From Alteromonas mediterranea DE (GTDB lineage: Bacteria > Pseudomonadota > Gammaproteobacteria > Enterobacterales > Alteromonadaceae): a stretch of DNA of 64,000 bases. The position numbers and the translations under genes are program-made. Positions within the stretch are counted from its first letter, which is position 1, and each line of letters opens with the position of its first letter. Location: the NCBI RefSeq assembly GCF_000020585.3, contig NC_011138.3:584001-648000 (forward strand), written 5' to 3'. Shown one piece after another: positions 54,389 to 61,286 of the stretch. The notes beneath the pieces are model-generated. The model saw nothing but the letters and a program-made list of their open reading frames with translations. It did not search any database and was not told where the DNA came from.

Positions 54389-55660
54389 TTGTTGTATTCA
54401 GCTGAAACGTCATTATTTGCCCGCTTTACTGCGCTATTAAAACTTCTTGGCCCAGGCGTACTTATGGCGACAGCAGCAGTGGGAGGGAGCCATTTAGTGG
54501 CATCTACCCAAGCGGGCGCGAAGTTTGGATGGCAATTGGCACTACTTATTTTAGTAGTTAACCTACTTAAATATCCCTTTTTTAGGGCGGGGGTCAGCTA
54601 TACCATTAGCACTAAACAAACCCTACAGCAGGGCTATCTAGTCATGGGTAAGCGTTACCTAGCCATTGCCCTATGCTTAAATATTATCGCATCGGTAGTG
54701 AACGCCGCTGCCTTGTTACTGTTTGCGGCAAGTTTGTTGTCGTACTCTGTTCCTTTTGATATAGCCGTGACCTTATCTGCAAGCGTGGTGCTTGCACTCA
54801 TCTTACTCATATTACTGGCAGGCCATTTTGAAGGGCTAGACAATATCGCAAAAGGCATTATGGGCATATTGGTTGTGGCAACAGTGGCTGTATTTATAGT
54901 GGCACTTAACAACTACACGCCAGCTATGGGGGCGCCGGTAGAGCAGCCTTCGCCATGGACTCTTGCTACCTTAGGCTTTCTAGTGGTAACCATGGGCTGG
55001 ATGCCTGCGCCGATAGAAATATCGTCTATCACTTCTTTATGGTTAAAGCGTCAATGTGCTACCCAAGCTGTAACACCTAAAATAGCCTTGTTCGACTTTA
55101 ATTTGGGGTATGCAGTCACTGTGCTTCTTGCTCTCTTATTTCTGGGGTTGGGGGCACTTATTTTATATGGCAGTGGTACGGAATTAAGTACAAGCGGCAT
55201 TGGCTTTTCTCACCAACTTATCAGTATGTATTCATCAACTATTGGGCAGTGGGCCCATTGGCTTATCGCGCTGGTGGCATTTTTATGTATATTTGGCTCA
55301 GCGCTAACCGTGTACGACGGCTATGCACGTGTGGTGGCTGAAGCTATAGCTTTACTTTTTAACAAACAAAAAGCAGCGCGAAATACGCTAGTTACACCTG
55401 TGCTATTGTTCATGGCAGTTGCCAGCTTTATTATTGTTCTTTTCTTCAAGTCTGCCTTACTTGCAATGCTAGGTTTTGCGATGACACTAGCCTTTGTTAC
55501 CACCCCCATGTTTGCCTGGCTTAACCACAAGTTAGTAGCTAGCACTCAATTACACCATGATGCGTCGCCCAATGTAGTGGTAAGAATGCTGAGCTATATT
55601 GGGCTAGCTTATCTGTTTGGCTTTCTCATCGTATTTGTGTGGTGGAAATGGTTCAGTTAG
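54389..55660 (+). CDS. Nramp-family-like divalent cation transporter
   Basis: 423 residues with eleven or so membrane helices, similar to Nramp/MntH. The metal-binding TM1 motif DPGN is absent: the position reads GPGVLMATAAVGGSHLVAST (residues 21-40). TM6 reads GWMPAPIEIS in place of the usual MxH. This suggests a divergent Nramp subgroup with altered ion choice, possibly not manganese. The start is TTG at 54389 or 54392, after AGAGG. It lies 166 bases after the binding protein. Confidence 0.85.
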   Translation: MLYSAETSLFARFTALLKLLGPGVLMATAAVGGSHLVASTQAGAKFGWQLALLILVVNLLKYPFFRAGVSYTISTKQTLQQGYLVMGKRYLAIALCLNIIASVVNAAALLLFAASLLSYSVPFDIAVTLSASVVLALILLILLAGHFEGLDNIAKGIMGILVVATVAVFIVALNNYTPAMGAPVEQPSPWTLATLGFLVVTMGWMPAPIEISSITSLWLKRQCATQAVTPKIALFDFNLGYAVTVLLALLFLGLGALILYGSGTELSTSGIGFSHQLISMYSSTIGQWAHWLIALVAFLCIFGSALTVYDGYARVVAEAIALLFNKQKAARNTLVTPVLLFMAVASFIIVLFFKSALLAMLGFAMTLAFVTTPMFAWLNHKLVASTQLHHDASPNVVVRMLSYIGLAYLFGFLIVFVWWKWFS

Positions 55661-55775
55661 GCGCCTAGTCGCGGCCGCGCCTAGTAAATTAGTTTAATAA
55701 CGCGTACTTAGACAACCTTTAATAAAAATCCTCCTCTATACTTTGTTCGACACTATTAAAGGAGGGCGTTATTCG

Positions 55776-56252
55776 GTGCCCAGCGATAAATTATTACCTT
55801 ATTCTCTTTCAGCGATTTTTAAGCGATGTAAATCTAGCCTCATCGTGTGCCTGCTATGCACGGTAACCTGGGGGTGCACAGAAGCGTCTTCGGTCGCTGT
55901 AAAGTGGCATAACGCCTACGATATTGAAAGAGAGCTTCACTTGCTTGGGCAAGAGGAAGACCCACGCAAAATTTATAAGCGGCTTCGAAGCATTAAACAG
56001 CAAGCGTCACTACAACTTTCTCAATTGCGCGAGACAGGGCCACAAGATACTGTGTTTCGCGACTGGCTTGAATCGCTCCAAATAAGCCTCTCGCTTGCGC
56101 CTTTGCATAGCAATAAAATAGAAACGTGTAACGTGTGGCAAAAAGCCATGGAAGCGTCTTGGGGTGTGGAGCTGGTACAATTTAATGAACGAGCGAAACT
56201 CGTGTGGCGCGTAATGCTAGCCACCTGCAACGCGCGAGTTCGCTCCCTGTGA
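55776..56252 (+). CDS. Hypothetical lipoprotein
   Basis: About 158 residues. A membrane-targeting helix ends in a lipobox (LCTVTWGC), so the mature protein is an acylated lipoprotein. The rest is mostly helical (HNAYDIERELHLLGQEEDPRKIYKRL) with no family I recognise. GTG 55776 follows AAGGAGG by 11 bases; an upstream TTG start is less likely. It comes after the Nramp-like gene. Confidence 0.6.
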   Translation: MPSDKLLPYSLSAIFKRCKSSLIVCLLCTVTWGCTEASSVAVKWHNAYDIERELHLLGQEEDPRKIYKRLRSIKQQASLQLSQLRETGPQDTVFRDWLESLQISLSLAPLHSNKIETCNVWQKAMEASWGVELVQFNERAKLVWRVMLATCNARVRSL

Positions 56253-56332
56253 TACGGTTAAACGCCAAAGCCTAACTGTTAGTCTATATAAACAGGGGCG
56301 TGGTGGTACGCAAAATTTGTTGCAGGCGCCCT

Positions 56333-56662
56333 TTATGCTTTTTTAACGAATTGGGCTGTAAGCATCATCTCACCGGCGCCATCAACCTTACAATCTAGCT
56401 GGTGGTCTTTCGCATCTTTTACGTGGCGAATTAAGGCTTTAGTACCAATTTTTAGTACCAGTGAGCTTCCTTTAACTTTTAAATCTTTTGCTAGCGTAAT
56501 TTTATCGCCAGCCACTAAAGGAGTTCCGTTAAAATCTTTTGCAGATACCTCTTCTTCTACTTCGTTAGGGTTCCACTCGTGTCCACACTCGGGGCAAATG
56601 AGTAGAGACTGGTCTTCGTATACATATTCTGATTGGCAGTGGGGGCAAGGAGGTAACGACAT
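56333..56662 (-). CDS. yjdM: YjdM/PhnA-family zinc-ribbon protein
   Basis: 109 residues. The N-terminal zinc ribbon is PPCPHCQSEYVYEDQSLLICPECGHEWNP, and the C-terminal domain has VAGDKITLAKDLKVKGSS. This matches E. coli YjdM (formerly PhnA), a stress-linked protein of unclear function. Minus strand, convergent with the lipoprotein gene. Confidence 0.93.
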   Translation of the reverse strand: MSLPPCPHCQSEYVYEDQSLLICPECGHEWNPNEVEEEVSAKDFNGTPLVAGDKITLAKDLKVKGSSLVLKIGTKALIRHVKDAKDHQLDCKVDGAGEMMLTAQFVKKA

Positions 56663-56686
56663 CGTGAATTCTCTTAAAATACTGAG

Positions 56687-57142
56687 TTAAAATGCTCGGG
56701 TCATGAAATGGCTGTTAGGGTCTAGAACGTAGTTAGCAAAAGGGCCGCAGTCCACAAAACCAAACTTTTTATATAAGGTTCTGGCTGCCAAAAAGTATTC
56801 TTGTGTTCCCGTTTCCAAACTGACCGAGCTGAACCCCTTCATTTTCGCATGTTCTAAGGCAAAAAGTAATAACTGTGAAGCCACACCCGTCCCCCGAAAC
56901 TGCTTGGCAGTGCGCATAGATTTCAACTCAGCGCAATTAGCATCAAGGGTTTTAATTGCCACACAGCCTGCAAGTTGCTGCTGCTTCCAACCGCTAAAAA
57001 ACGTAATGTTTGAAGCTTTTAATGCGTTCACATCTAGAGCATGTACGCTTTCAGGTGGAGAAGTGGCGTACATATCCGATATATGCTCTTCTAAAAGGGC
57101 GAGTACTTCTCCCCCGCTAAGATCGTCAATAACAATCTTCAT
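56687..57142 (-). CDS. GNAT-family N-acetyltransferase
   Basis: 151 residues with the GNAT core: LAGCVAIKTLDANCAELKSM, the acetyl-CoA loop AKQFRGTGVASQLLLFALEHA and SLETGTQEYFLAARTLYKKFGF. The substrate is unknown; the pattern resembles acetyltransferases acting on small molecules. Its start overlaps the end of the next gene by four bases, so the two acetyltransferases are coupled. Confidence 0.9.
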   Translation of the reverse strand: MKIVIDDLSGGEVLALLEEHISDMYATSPPESVHALDVNALKASNITFFSGWKQQQLAGCVAIKTLDANCAELKSMRTAKQFRGTGVASQLLLFALEHAKMKGFSSVSLETGTQEYFLAARTLYKKFGFVDCGPFANYVLDPNSHFMTRAF

Positions 57143-57561
57143 ACATTTTTCACCATATTAAAAAAGCGCTCGTCTTCGCTTTCAATCACAAAGTTACCTC
57201 TTAAATACAGGTTAACCGCGGGACTGATTTTAAAAACGCGTAAAGATAGGGTATTTTTCTTTGCTTTTAAAGCAAGCCTCTGCGCTTCTTGAAGTGAAGC
57301 CATACCTATTCCTTTATTTTGTGCCCTACCTATAACCTGCAGGTCGCGCACCACACATGTACTCAAGTTGAAATGAAGGCGCATCACGCCTACTACCTCT
57401 TTATTGAGTAAAATGTCGTAGTTTTCCAAATCAGAAGTAACGCTTAGTACCTTATCTACCGTCCAATCAGGGGCGAACTGAGCGTAGTAAATGCGCATGT
57501 TTTCATAGGTAATGGCTGCCGCATGTGACAGGTTTGTAGTGGGTATGAAGGTAACGTCCAT
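57139..57561 (-). CDS. GNAT-family N-acetyltransferase
   Basis: 140 residues with a GNAT fold: VVGVMRLHFNLSTCVVRDLQVIGRAQNKGIGMASLQEAQ, with the pyrophosphate-binding GRAQNKGIGMAS loop. It is the promoter-proximal member of the coupled pair. Its substrate is unknown. It is the last ordinary chromosomal gene before the cassette array. Confidence 0.87.
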   Translation of the reverse strand: MDVTFIPTTNLSHAAAITYENMRIYYAQFAPDWTVDKVLSVTSDLENYDILLNKEVVGVMRLHFNLSTCVVRDLQVIGRAQNKGIGMASLQEAQRLALKAKKNTLSLRVFKISPAVNLYLRGNFVIESEDERFFNMVKNV

Positions 57562-57594
57562 ATTAGCTTTAGTTAAGTAGCGGGTGGTTGAAAA

Positions 57595-57623
57595 GTATTC
57601 TTCAGCTTACGTTATATTGTCAA
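57595..57623 (-). promoter_or_regulatory. Promoter of the two acetyltransferase genes
   Basis: Read on the minus strand: TTGACA (57618-57623), 17-base spacer, GAATAC (57595-57600). It points into the acetyltransferase start at 57561. Confidence 0.55.
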
Positions 57624-57708
57624 ACTTTCTCGTGCTTAAAGACTCACTTTTTCACAATGCCTATTACCGAAGAGTTAGCAGCGATAGTAATGAATGATAC
57701 GAAAGCCA

Positions 57709-57776
57709 CAACGTGAGCAAACGCATGTGTATGCGTCTCAGCGAACGCAGTGAGTGTATTTATTGGGTTGTTAGCT
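57709..57776. repeat. attC-like site 1 (left boundary, degenerate left arm)
   Basis: Right arm with the array-wide motif CAGCGAACGCAGTGAGTG and core box GTTAGCT at 57770-57776. The left arm is short and imperfect: AAC at 57710-57712, then GAGCAAACGCA facing TGCGTCTC. It marks the left edge of the array. The core box is the exact complement of AGCTAAC at site 2. Confidence 0.6.
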
Positions 57777-57780
57777 GCCA

Positions 57781-57820
57781 TTGTTAAATTGAAAAGTGAT
57801 AGCATATACGCTAGCATATA
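57781..57820 (+). promoter_or_regulatory. Promoter and repeat operator of the PIN cassette
   Basis: TTGTTA (57781-57786), 18-base spacer, TATACG (57805-57810). The nine-base word TAGCATATA occurs twice, at 57800-57808 and 57812-57820, separated by CGC. It overlaps the -10 and the start region, a likely binding site for the RHH antitoxin. Confidence 0.5.
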
Positions 57821-57824
57821 AATT

Positions 57825-58247
57825 ATGAAAAAAGTAGTTATTGACACCAGTGTACTTATCAGCGCCCTGATTGGCAAAACAGGGCCAGCTCGAGAAGTGA
57901 TACGGCAATGCTTGTTGGGTAGGTTAAAGCCGCTGATTAGCACGACCTTATTTTTGGAATACGAAACAGTAAGTAAGCGAGACAAAATCAAAGAGTTGTG
58001 CCCGCTTACCGAGGACGAAGTGAGCAATTTATTAGCAGCATTTTTTAGTGTTTGCGAATGGGTGCAGATACATTATTTGTGGCGACCAAATTTAAAAGAC
58101 GAAGGCGATAATTTTCTCATTGAACTTGCAGTAGCAGGAAATGCTGAGAGCATTATTACGAATAACCTAAAAGATCTGCGAAATGCGGAATTACAATTTG
58201 AAGGTTTGAAAGTGTTAGCGCCAGAAGATTATTTGAGAGGAGTTTAA
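57825..58247 (+). CDS. PIN-domain toxin
   Basis: 140 residues, the toxin of a type II pair and a Mg-dependent RNase fold. Acidic residues of the PIN core are visible: VVIDTSVLISALIG (first Asp), the Glu of LFLEYETVSKR and the late GDNFLIELAVAGNAESIITNN with Asp. The look is that of the PIN_3 (PF13470) group. The toxin comes first, and its ATG has no Shine-Dalgarno; the predicted 5' leader is only about eight bases. The antitoxin follows one base later. Confidence 0.9.
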   Translation: MKKVVIDTSVLISALIGKTGPAREVIRQCLLGRLKPLISTTLFLEYETVSKRDKIKELCPLTEDEVSNLLAAFFSVCEWVQIHYLWRPNLKDEGDNFLIELAVAGNAESIITNNLKDLRNAELQFEGLKVLAPEDYLRGV

Positions 58248-58248
58248 T

Positions 58249-58470
58249 ATGTCTACTCTAACTGTACGTTTACCAGACGATAAGCATAATCGATTGAAAG
58301 CTTTGGCTGCGCATAAAAAATTGAGCTTAAACAAATTAATAGAAGAGTTATCTACACAAGCGATAGCTGAATTTGATACAGAGGTAAGATTTAAGGCGAT
58401 TGCTGCTACTGGAGACAAAAAGAAAGGTTTAGAACTTCTCGATAAGCTTGATTCACATTTTGGTAGCTAA
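58249..58470 (+). CDS. Ribbon-helix-helix antitoxin of the PIN toxin
   Basis: 73 residues with an Arc/CopG-type DNA-binding start, TLTVRLPDDKHNRLKALA, then KLSLNKLIEELSTQAIAEF. The C-terminal 25 residues would wrap the toxin. A strong Shine-Dalgarno, GAGGAG, lies seven bases upstream, inside the toxin gene end. The TAA stop is part of the R'' box AGCTAAC of attC site 2. Confidence 0.88.
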   Translation: MSTLTVRLPDDKHNRLKALAAHKKLSLNKLIEELSTQAIAEFDTEVRFKAIAATGDKKKGLELLDKLDSHFGS

Positions 58471-58569
58471 CGCTAAGCTTTGGGGCAGTGACGTAGCGGC
58501 ATAATAGCGAAGCGCCGCTGCGTTACTGTCCCAGTGAACGAAGTGGAAGTGTTTAGCGCTTTGTTAGCT
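58465..58569. repeat. attC site 2 (105 bp)
   Basis: Outer boxes AGCTAAC (58465-58471) and GTTAGCT (58563-58569) are perfect complements. Inner arms pair GGGGCAGTGACG with CGTTACTGTCCC, around a central stem GCGGC...GCCGC. The right arm holds the array-wide CAGTGAACGAAGTG insert. Stops of genes on both sides overlap the boxes. Confidence 0.85.
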
Positions 58570-58809
58570 GCTTGTGCGTTCTAAAGACTGCGATTGCTCC
58601 AGTCTCTCAGCCAACCAAACCTTAATTATAGATTGGCGAGTAACGCCAACTCGACCGGCTTCTCTATCCAAGGAATCGACCATCCATTCCGGAATGTCCA
58701 CGTTAATCCTTTTTTGTTTTTGCATTGGGCGTTTTGCTTTGGATAAATCTAAGTGCTGAAGGATTTCATCTCCACTCTCAAAATTTTCCTCGAAATTTTT
58801 AGCTTTCAT
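58564..58809 (-). CDS. brnA: BrnA-family antitoxin
   Basis: 81 residues. The RHH region is QKRINVDIPEWMVDSLDREAGRVGVTRQSIIK, as in BrnA/CopG antitoxins. The N-terminal 35 residues are acidic and probably contact the toxin. A strong Shine-Dalgarno (GAGGTGG) lies upstream within the end of brnT. Overlaps brnT by 11 bases. Its TAA stop is formed by the core box GTTAGCT of attC 2. Confidence 0.88.
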   Translation of the reverse strand: MKAKNFEENFESGDEILQHLDLSKAKRPMQKQKRINVDIPEWMVDSLDREAGRVGVTRQSIIKVWLAERLEQSQSLERTSS

Positions 58810-59062
58810 ATATTGCCACCTCTGACTTTCTAGCGCGCCGTACAGAAATAATTCGAATGTTTTTATTCCTATGAGTAATCACTGCTGTCCAGTGTTTGCC
58901 ACCTATAAGACCAATAATGATATATCTAGGTTCATCCTCTGTTTTTGCTGGGATCTCCAAAAGCATTGGGTCATTCCAAAGCTTTTGGGCTTCAACAAAG
59001 TCGATTCCGTGTTTGGTGAAATTAGAATCACTTTTAGACTGGTCAAATTCGAAATTCTGCAT
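58799..59062 (-). CDS. brnT: BrnT-family toxin
   Basis: 87 residues of the BrnT RNase toxin family, matching FEFDQSKSDSNFTKHGIDFVEAQKLW and the late HWTAVITHRNKNIRIISVRRARKSE, which carries the catalytic basic residues. The toxin is first in the pair. The -10 TATAAT (plus coordinates 59071-59076) ends about nine bases before the ATG, so the mRNA appears leaderless; no Shine-Dalgarno precedes it. Confidence 0.9.
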   Translation of the reverse strand: MQNFEFDQSKSDSNFTKHGIDFVEAQKLWNDPMLLEIPAKTEDEPRYIIIGLIGGKHWTAVITHRNKNIRIISVRRARKSEVAIYES

Positions 59063-59070
59063 GAGTAAAA

Positions 59071-59097
59071 ATTATACCTTTTTAACTCATTCTGCAA
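59071..59097 (-). promoter_or_regulatory. Promoter of brnTA
   Basis: On the minus strand: TTGCAG (59092-59097), 15-base spacer, TATAAT (59071-59076). The start point would fall at about 59064, practically at the brnT ATG (59062). Confidence 0.55.
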
Positions 59098-59114
59098 GGG
59101 TGAAATTGAGGGGC

Positions 59115-59229
59115 AGCTAACTACCCACATAAGGGGCAGTAATACGTGGGCTAAAATCCGAGCGAAGCGACAGAGCCCACGTGTTATTGTCCTAGCGCAC
59201 CTGCGAGCGGTTTAATTTGATTGTTAGGC
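59115..59229. repeat. attC site 3 (115 bp)
   Basis: R'' AGCTAAC (59115-59121) matches the opening box TTAGCT of the BrnTA unit; R' is GTTAGGC (59223-59229). Inner stem GGGGCAGTAATACGTGGGC pairs with GCCCACGTGTTATTGTCC. Right-arm insert CTAGCGCACCTGCGAG. Confidence 0.85.
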
Positions 59230-59517
59230 GGTATGCAGATCTATTGGCTGGACGTTATCCAAGTTGATGTTTTGCTTTGCCTGCCAAAGTTCATAGTTGT
59301 CTTGCATACTAAGCCAACTCTCAGGGCTGCGCCCTAATACCTTTGATAACCTTAATGCCATTTCTGGCGTTACTGCACTTTTTCCCTTAACGACACGATT
59401 TAGTGTAGAAGCGGCTACACCAAGATGGGTTGCAAGTGTCCTGCAACTTATGCCGTGTGGCTCCATGTAAATGGACTCAATAAATTCACCGGGGTGTGGT
59501 GGGTTATGCATATTCAT
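59224..59517 (-). CDS. higA: HigA-family antitoxin
   Basis: 97 residues with a HigA/XRE helix-turn-helix: HPGEFIESIYMEPHGISCRTLATHLGV, STLNRVVKGKSAVTPEMALRLSKVLGRSPESWL. Start MNMHNPPHPGEF is typical of the family. A strong Shine-Dalgarno (GAGGAT) precedes it within higB. Its TAA stop is formed by the core box GTTAGGC of attC 3. One-base overlap with higB. Confidence 0.93.
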   Translation of the reverse strand: MNMHNPPHPGEFIESIYMEPHGISCRTLATHLGVAASTLNRVVKGKSAVTPEMALRLSKVLGRSPESWLSMQDNYELWQAKQNINLDNVQPIDLHTA

Positions 59518-59795
59518 TAGTGATAATCCTCGTAATTTAAGATGTAAGCATTACCATCCGTGAACTCGAAAGTTACTCTCCAGTTACCGTTGACAGATAT
59601 CGACCAAATGTTTGACCTTTCTCCTTTAAGTTGATGTAGAGAGAAGCCTGGCAAATTAATGTCATCAATATCTTGCGCGGTGTGAATAGCTGCTAACTGC
59701 ATGCGAAGTTTTTTCGCGTGCTTAGTCTGTATGCCTGAAGTTTTCCCTTTTTCGAAAAACAGCTTCAGGCCCTTATGTTTAAATGACTTAATCAT
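59517..59795 (-). CDS. higB: HigB-family toxin
   Basis: 92 residues of the RelE/HigB mRNA-interferase family: MIKSFKHKGLKLFFEKGKTSG, KLRMQLAAIHTAQDIDD, LKGERSNIWSISVNGNWRVTFEF and the ending YILNYEDYH. It cuts ribosome-bound mRNA in characterised members. Toxin first in the operon. Its ATG sits about seven bases from the -10 box, so the mRNA is predicted to be leaderless; no Shine-Dalgarno. Confidence 0.93.
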   Translation of the reverse strand: MIKSFKHKGLKLFFEKGKTSGIQTKHAKKLRMQLAAIHTAQDIDDINLPGFSLHQLKGERSNIWSISVNGNWRVTFEFTDGNAYILNYEDYH

Positions 59796-59801
59796 GAAAA
59801 G

Positions 59802-59830
59802 AGTGTAGCGTGTTGCGCAACGCGGTGCAA
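59802..59830 (-). promoter_or_regulatory. Promoter of higBA with palindromic operator
   Basis: On the minus strand: TTGCAC (59825-59830), 17-base spacer, TACACT (59802-59807). The spacer contains the perfect palindrome GTTGCGCAAC (59812-59821), a likely HigA operator. The start point is predicted at about 59795, the higB ATG itself. Confidence 0.65.
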
Positions 59831-59892
59831 CTTGGCGCCTACGTGTTTTTGTCCCAGCGAACGTAGTGAGCGAGTTTATGCGCTTGTTAAAC
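59825..59892. repeat. attC-like site 4 (left arm lost)
   Basis: The right arm is normal (GTCCCAGCGAACGTAGTGAGCG) with core box GTTAAAC at 59886-59892. The expected R'' GCCTAAC and the left arm are missing; the higBA promoter occupies this place. The HigBA cassette may therefore no longer be excised from this side. Confidence 0.6.
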
Positions 59893-59943
59893 CGACAATG
59901 ATAGCCTAAAATGACCTAATTAAAGACCTTTTAGGAGACCGAT

Positions 59944-60192
59944 ATGGCGACGAGGATTTTGGCAGACGTGGCTGCAAGTATTACTGAACTAAAAGCAAAC
60001 CCTATGAAAGTTGCGAGCAGTGCATATGGCGACCCTGTCGCTATATTGAATAGGAATGAACCCGCATTCTATTGTGTCCCAGCTGAGATTTACGAAAAAA
60101 TGATGGATCGTTTGGAGGATCTGGAACTACTGCAGCTTGTTAAAGAAAGGCAAGGTGAAGAAAGCGTTTCGGTGAATTTGGATGACCTATAA
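59944..60192 (+). CDS. Phd/YefM-like antitoxin
   Basis: 82 residues. The N-terminal Phd/YefM fold is visible: ILADVAASITELKANPMKVA, DPVAILNRNEPAFYCVPAEIYEKMMDRLEDLELL. The C-terminal acidic tail binds the toxin. Shine-Dalgarno TAGGAGA precedes the ATG. It is first in its pair and overlaps the RelE gene by 11 bases. Such pairs are frequent in chromosomal integrons. Confidence 0.9.
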   Translation: MATRILADVAASITELKANPMKVASSAYGDPVAILNRNEPAFYCVPAEIYEKMMDRLEDLELLQLVKERQGEESVSVNLDDL

Positions 60193-60475
60193 ATTAGAGT
60201 TTAAGAGCAGCGCCCTAAAAGAATGGAATAAGCTAGGTAGTACTTTGCAGCAGCAACTGAAAAAGAAATTAGCAGAGAGATTAAAAACACCACACGTAGC
60301 CCCAGATAGAGTGTTAGGTGCCGATAATGTTTATAAAATAAAATTACGTCAATCAGGATATAGGTTGGTGTATCAGGTACTTGATGACGTAGTTGTAGTT
60401 ACAGTGCTTGCAGTGGGAAAACGTGAGAGAAATGAGGCTTACAAAAAAGCATTAAAGAGACTTGATGTTGAATAA
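60182..60475 (+). CDS. relE: RelE-family toxin
   Basis: 97 residues with the RelE mRNA-interferase pattern: YKLEFKSSALKEWNKLGSTLQQQLKKKL, DNVYKIKLRQSGYRLVYQVLDD and VVTVLAVGKRERNEAYKKA. Basic residues of the catalytic face are kept. It starts inside the antitoxin gene without a strong Shine-Dalgarno, so translation depends on the antitoxin. Its stop lies two bases before the R'' box of attC 5. Confidence 0.92.
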   Translation: MTYKLEFKSSALKEWNKLGSTLQQQLKKKLAERLKTPHVAPDRVLGADNVYKIKLRQSGYRLVYQVLDDVVVVTVLAVGKRERNEAYKKALKRLDVE

Positions 60476-60477
60476 GG

Positions 60478-60592
60478 GTTTAACTTTTAAATAAGGGGCG
60501 CCAGCGTGTGGGCTATAATCCGAACGGAGTGAGTTAGCCCGCATGGTAGTTTCCCAGCGACCGGAGGGAGTGGCTTGAGCGTCTTGCTAGCC
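60478..60592. repeat. attC site 5 (115 bp, variant core GCT)
   Basis: R'' GTTTAAC (60478-60484) is the exact complement of the opening box GTTAAAC of this cassette. The R' is GCTAGCC (60586-60592), where the invariant GTT has become GCT. The next R'' is GGCTAAC, indicating the ancestral R' was GTTAGCC. The change turns the ParE stop from TAA to TAG. Confidence 0.82.
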
Positions 60593-60883
60593 GCGTTCGT
60601 GCCAATACCCTGGTTTTCGGTGGTTGTGCATAATAGCTACCACACTAATTTCCCTGTTTTCGATAATTTTATAAATAATAGAGTATGGGAACCTGCTTAA
60701 GACAAAGCGTCGATGAGTTTGCCCTATTTTTGTCCATGCCGATGGCAAAGAGCTAACTGAATCGATGGCTTCCTTGAGTTCTTGAGTAAATTCGTGACCC
60801 AAACCCAATGACTGTTCTTGATACCAATCAAACGACTCTTTTATTTCCCTTTTAACCTCTGGGTGAAAGGAAACAGGCAGCAT
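60587..60883 (-). CDS. ParE/RelE-family toxin
   Basis: 98 residues: PVSFHPEVKREIKESFDWYQEQSLGLGHEFTQEL, then RFVLSRFPYSIIYKIIENREISVVAIMHNHRKPGYW. This is the ParE/RelE fold with the family's SRFPYSIIY strand, probably the gyrase-targeting ParE side. It lies three bases after its antitoxin. Its TAG stop is formed by the mutated attC 5 core. Confidence 0.9.
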   Translation of the reverse strand: MLPVSFHPEVKREIKESFDWYQEQSLGLGHEFTQELKEAIDSVSSLPSAWTKIGQTHRRFVLSRFPYSIIYKIIENREISVVAIMHNHRKPGYWHERG

Positions 60884-60886
60884 CTT

Positions 60887-61105
60887 TTAATTAAGATCCT
60901 TTTCTATCTCTTCCCAACTAATGCTTTTTACCGCACCAGACTCTAGCTCTGCGCTGCGAGATTCTGCAAGTTTTACCCACTCGGATTCCACATCGCTATC
61001 AATCTTGGTATCCATAGCCGTTAAAAGACAGTGGGCAGCAAGTGCTTTCTCTTTAGTACTGAGTTGCTCGATATTTGCAAGCATCACTTTTAATGCATCA
61101 GACAT
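60887..61105 (-). CDS. Addiction-module antitoxin (Unstab_antitox, PF09720-like)
   Basis: 72 residues: NIEQLSTKEKALAAHCLLTAMD, then EWVKLAESRSAELESGAVKSISWEEIEKDL, the pattern of the small 'putative addiction module component' family. Antitoxin-first gene, with Shine-Dalgarno GGGAG about eight bases before the ATG. It pairs with the ParE-like toxin. Confidence 0.88.
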   Translation of the reverse strand: MSDALKVMLANIEQLSTKEKALAAHCLLTAMDTKIDSDVESEWVKLAESRSAELESGAVKSISWEEIEKDLN

Positions 61106-61179
61106 AAAATAACTCCCATTGGGTATGATTTGATATTACCACTAAAAAAGAGAAGTGAAAGGCTGGATTTACAAGTAGC

Positions 61180-61286
61180 GGCTAACTTTTAAATAAGGGG
61201 CGCAGGCGCGTGGGCTATAATGCGAAGCAGCCCACGTGTATGCGACCCAGCGAACGAAGTGAGTGAGTTAATTGAGTTTGTTAGGT
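61180..61286. repeat. attC site 6 (107 bp)
   Basis: R'' GGCTAAC (61180-61186), R' GTTAGGT (61280-61286). Inner stem GCGTGGGCT pairs with AGCCCACGT, outer stem GGGGCGCA with TGCGACCC. Right-arm insert AGCGAACGAAGTGAGTGAG. The clearest of the seven. Confidence 0.88.

Noticed and set aside
57644..58027. A 127-codon minus-strand frame over attC 1 and the PIN gene
   Set aside because: It is antisense to the PIN toxin and crosses the attC site; the composition looks non-coding and no start signal is seen.
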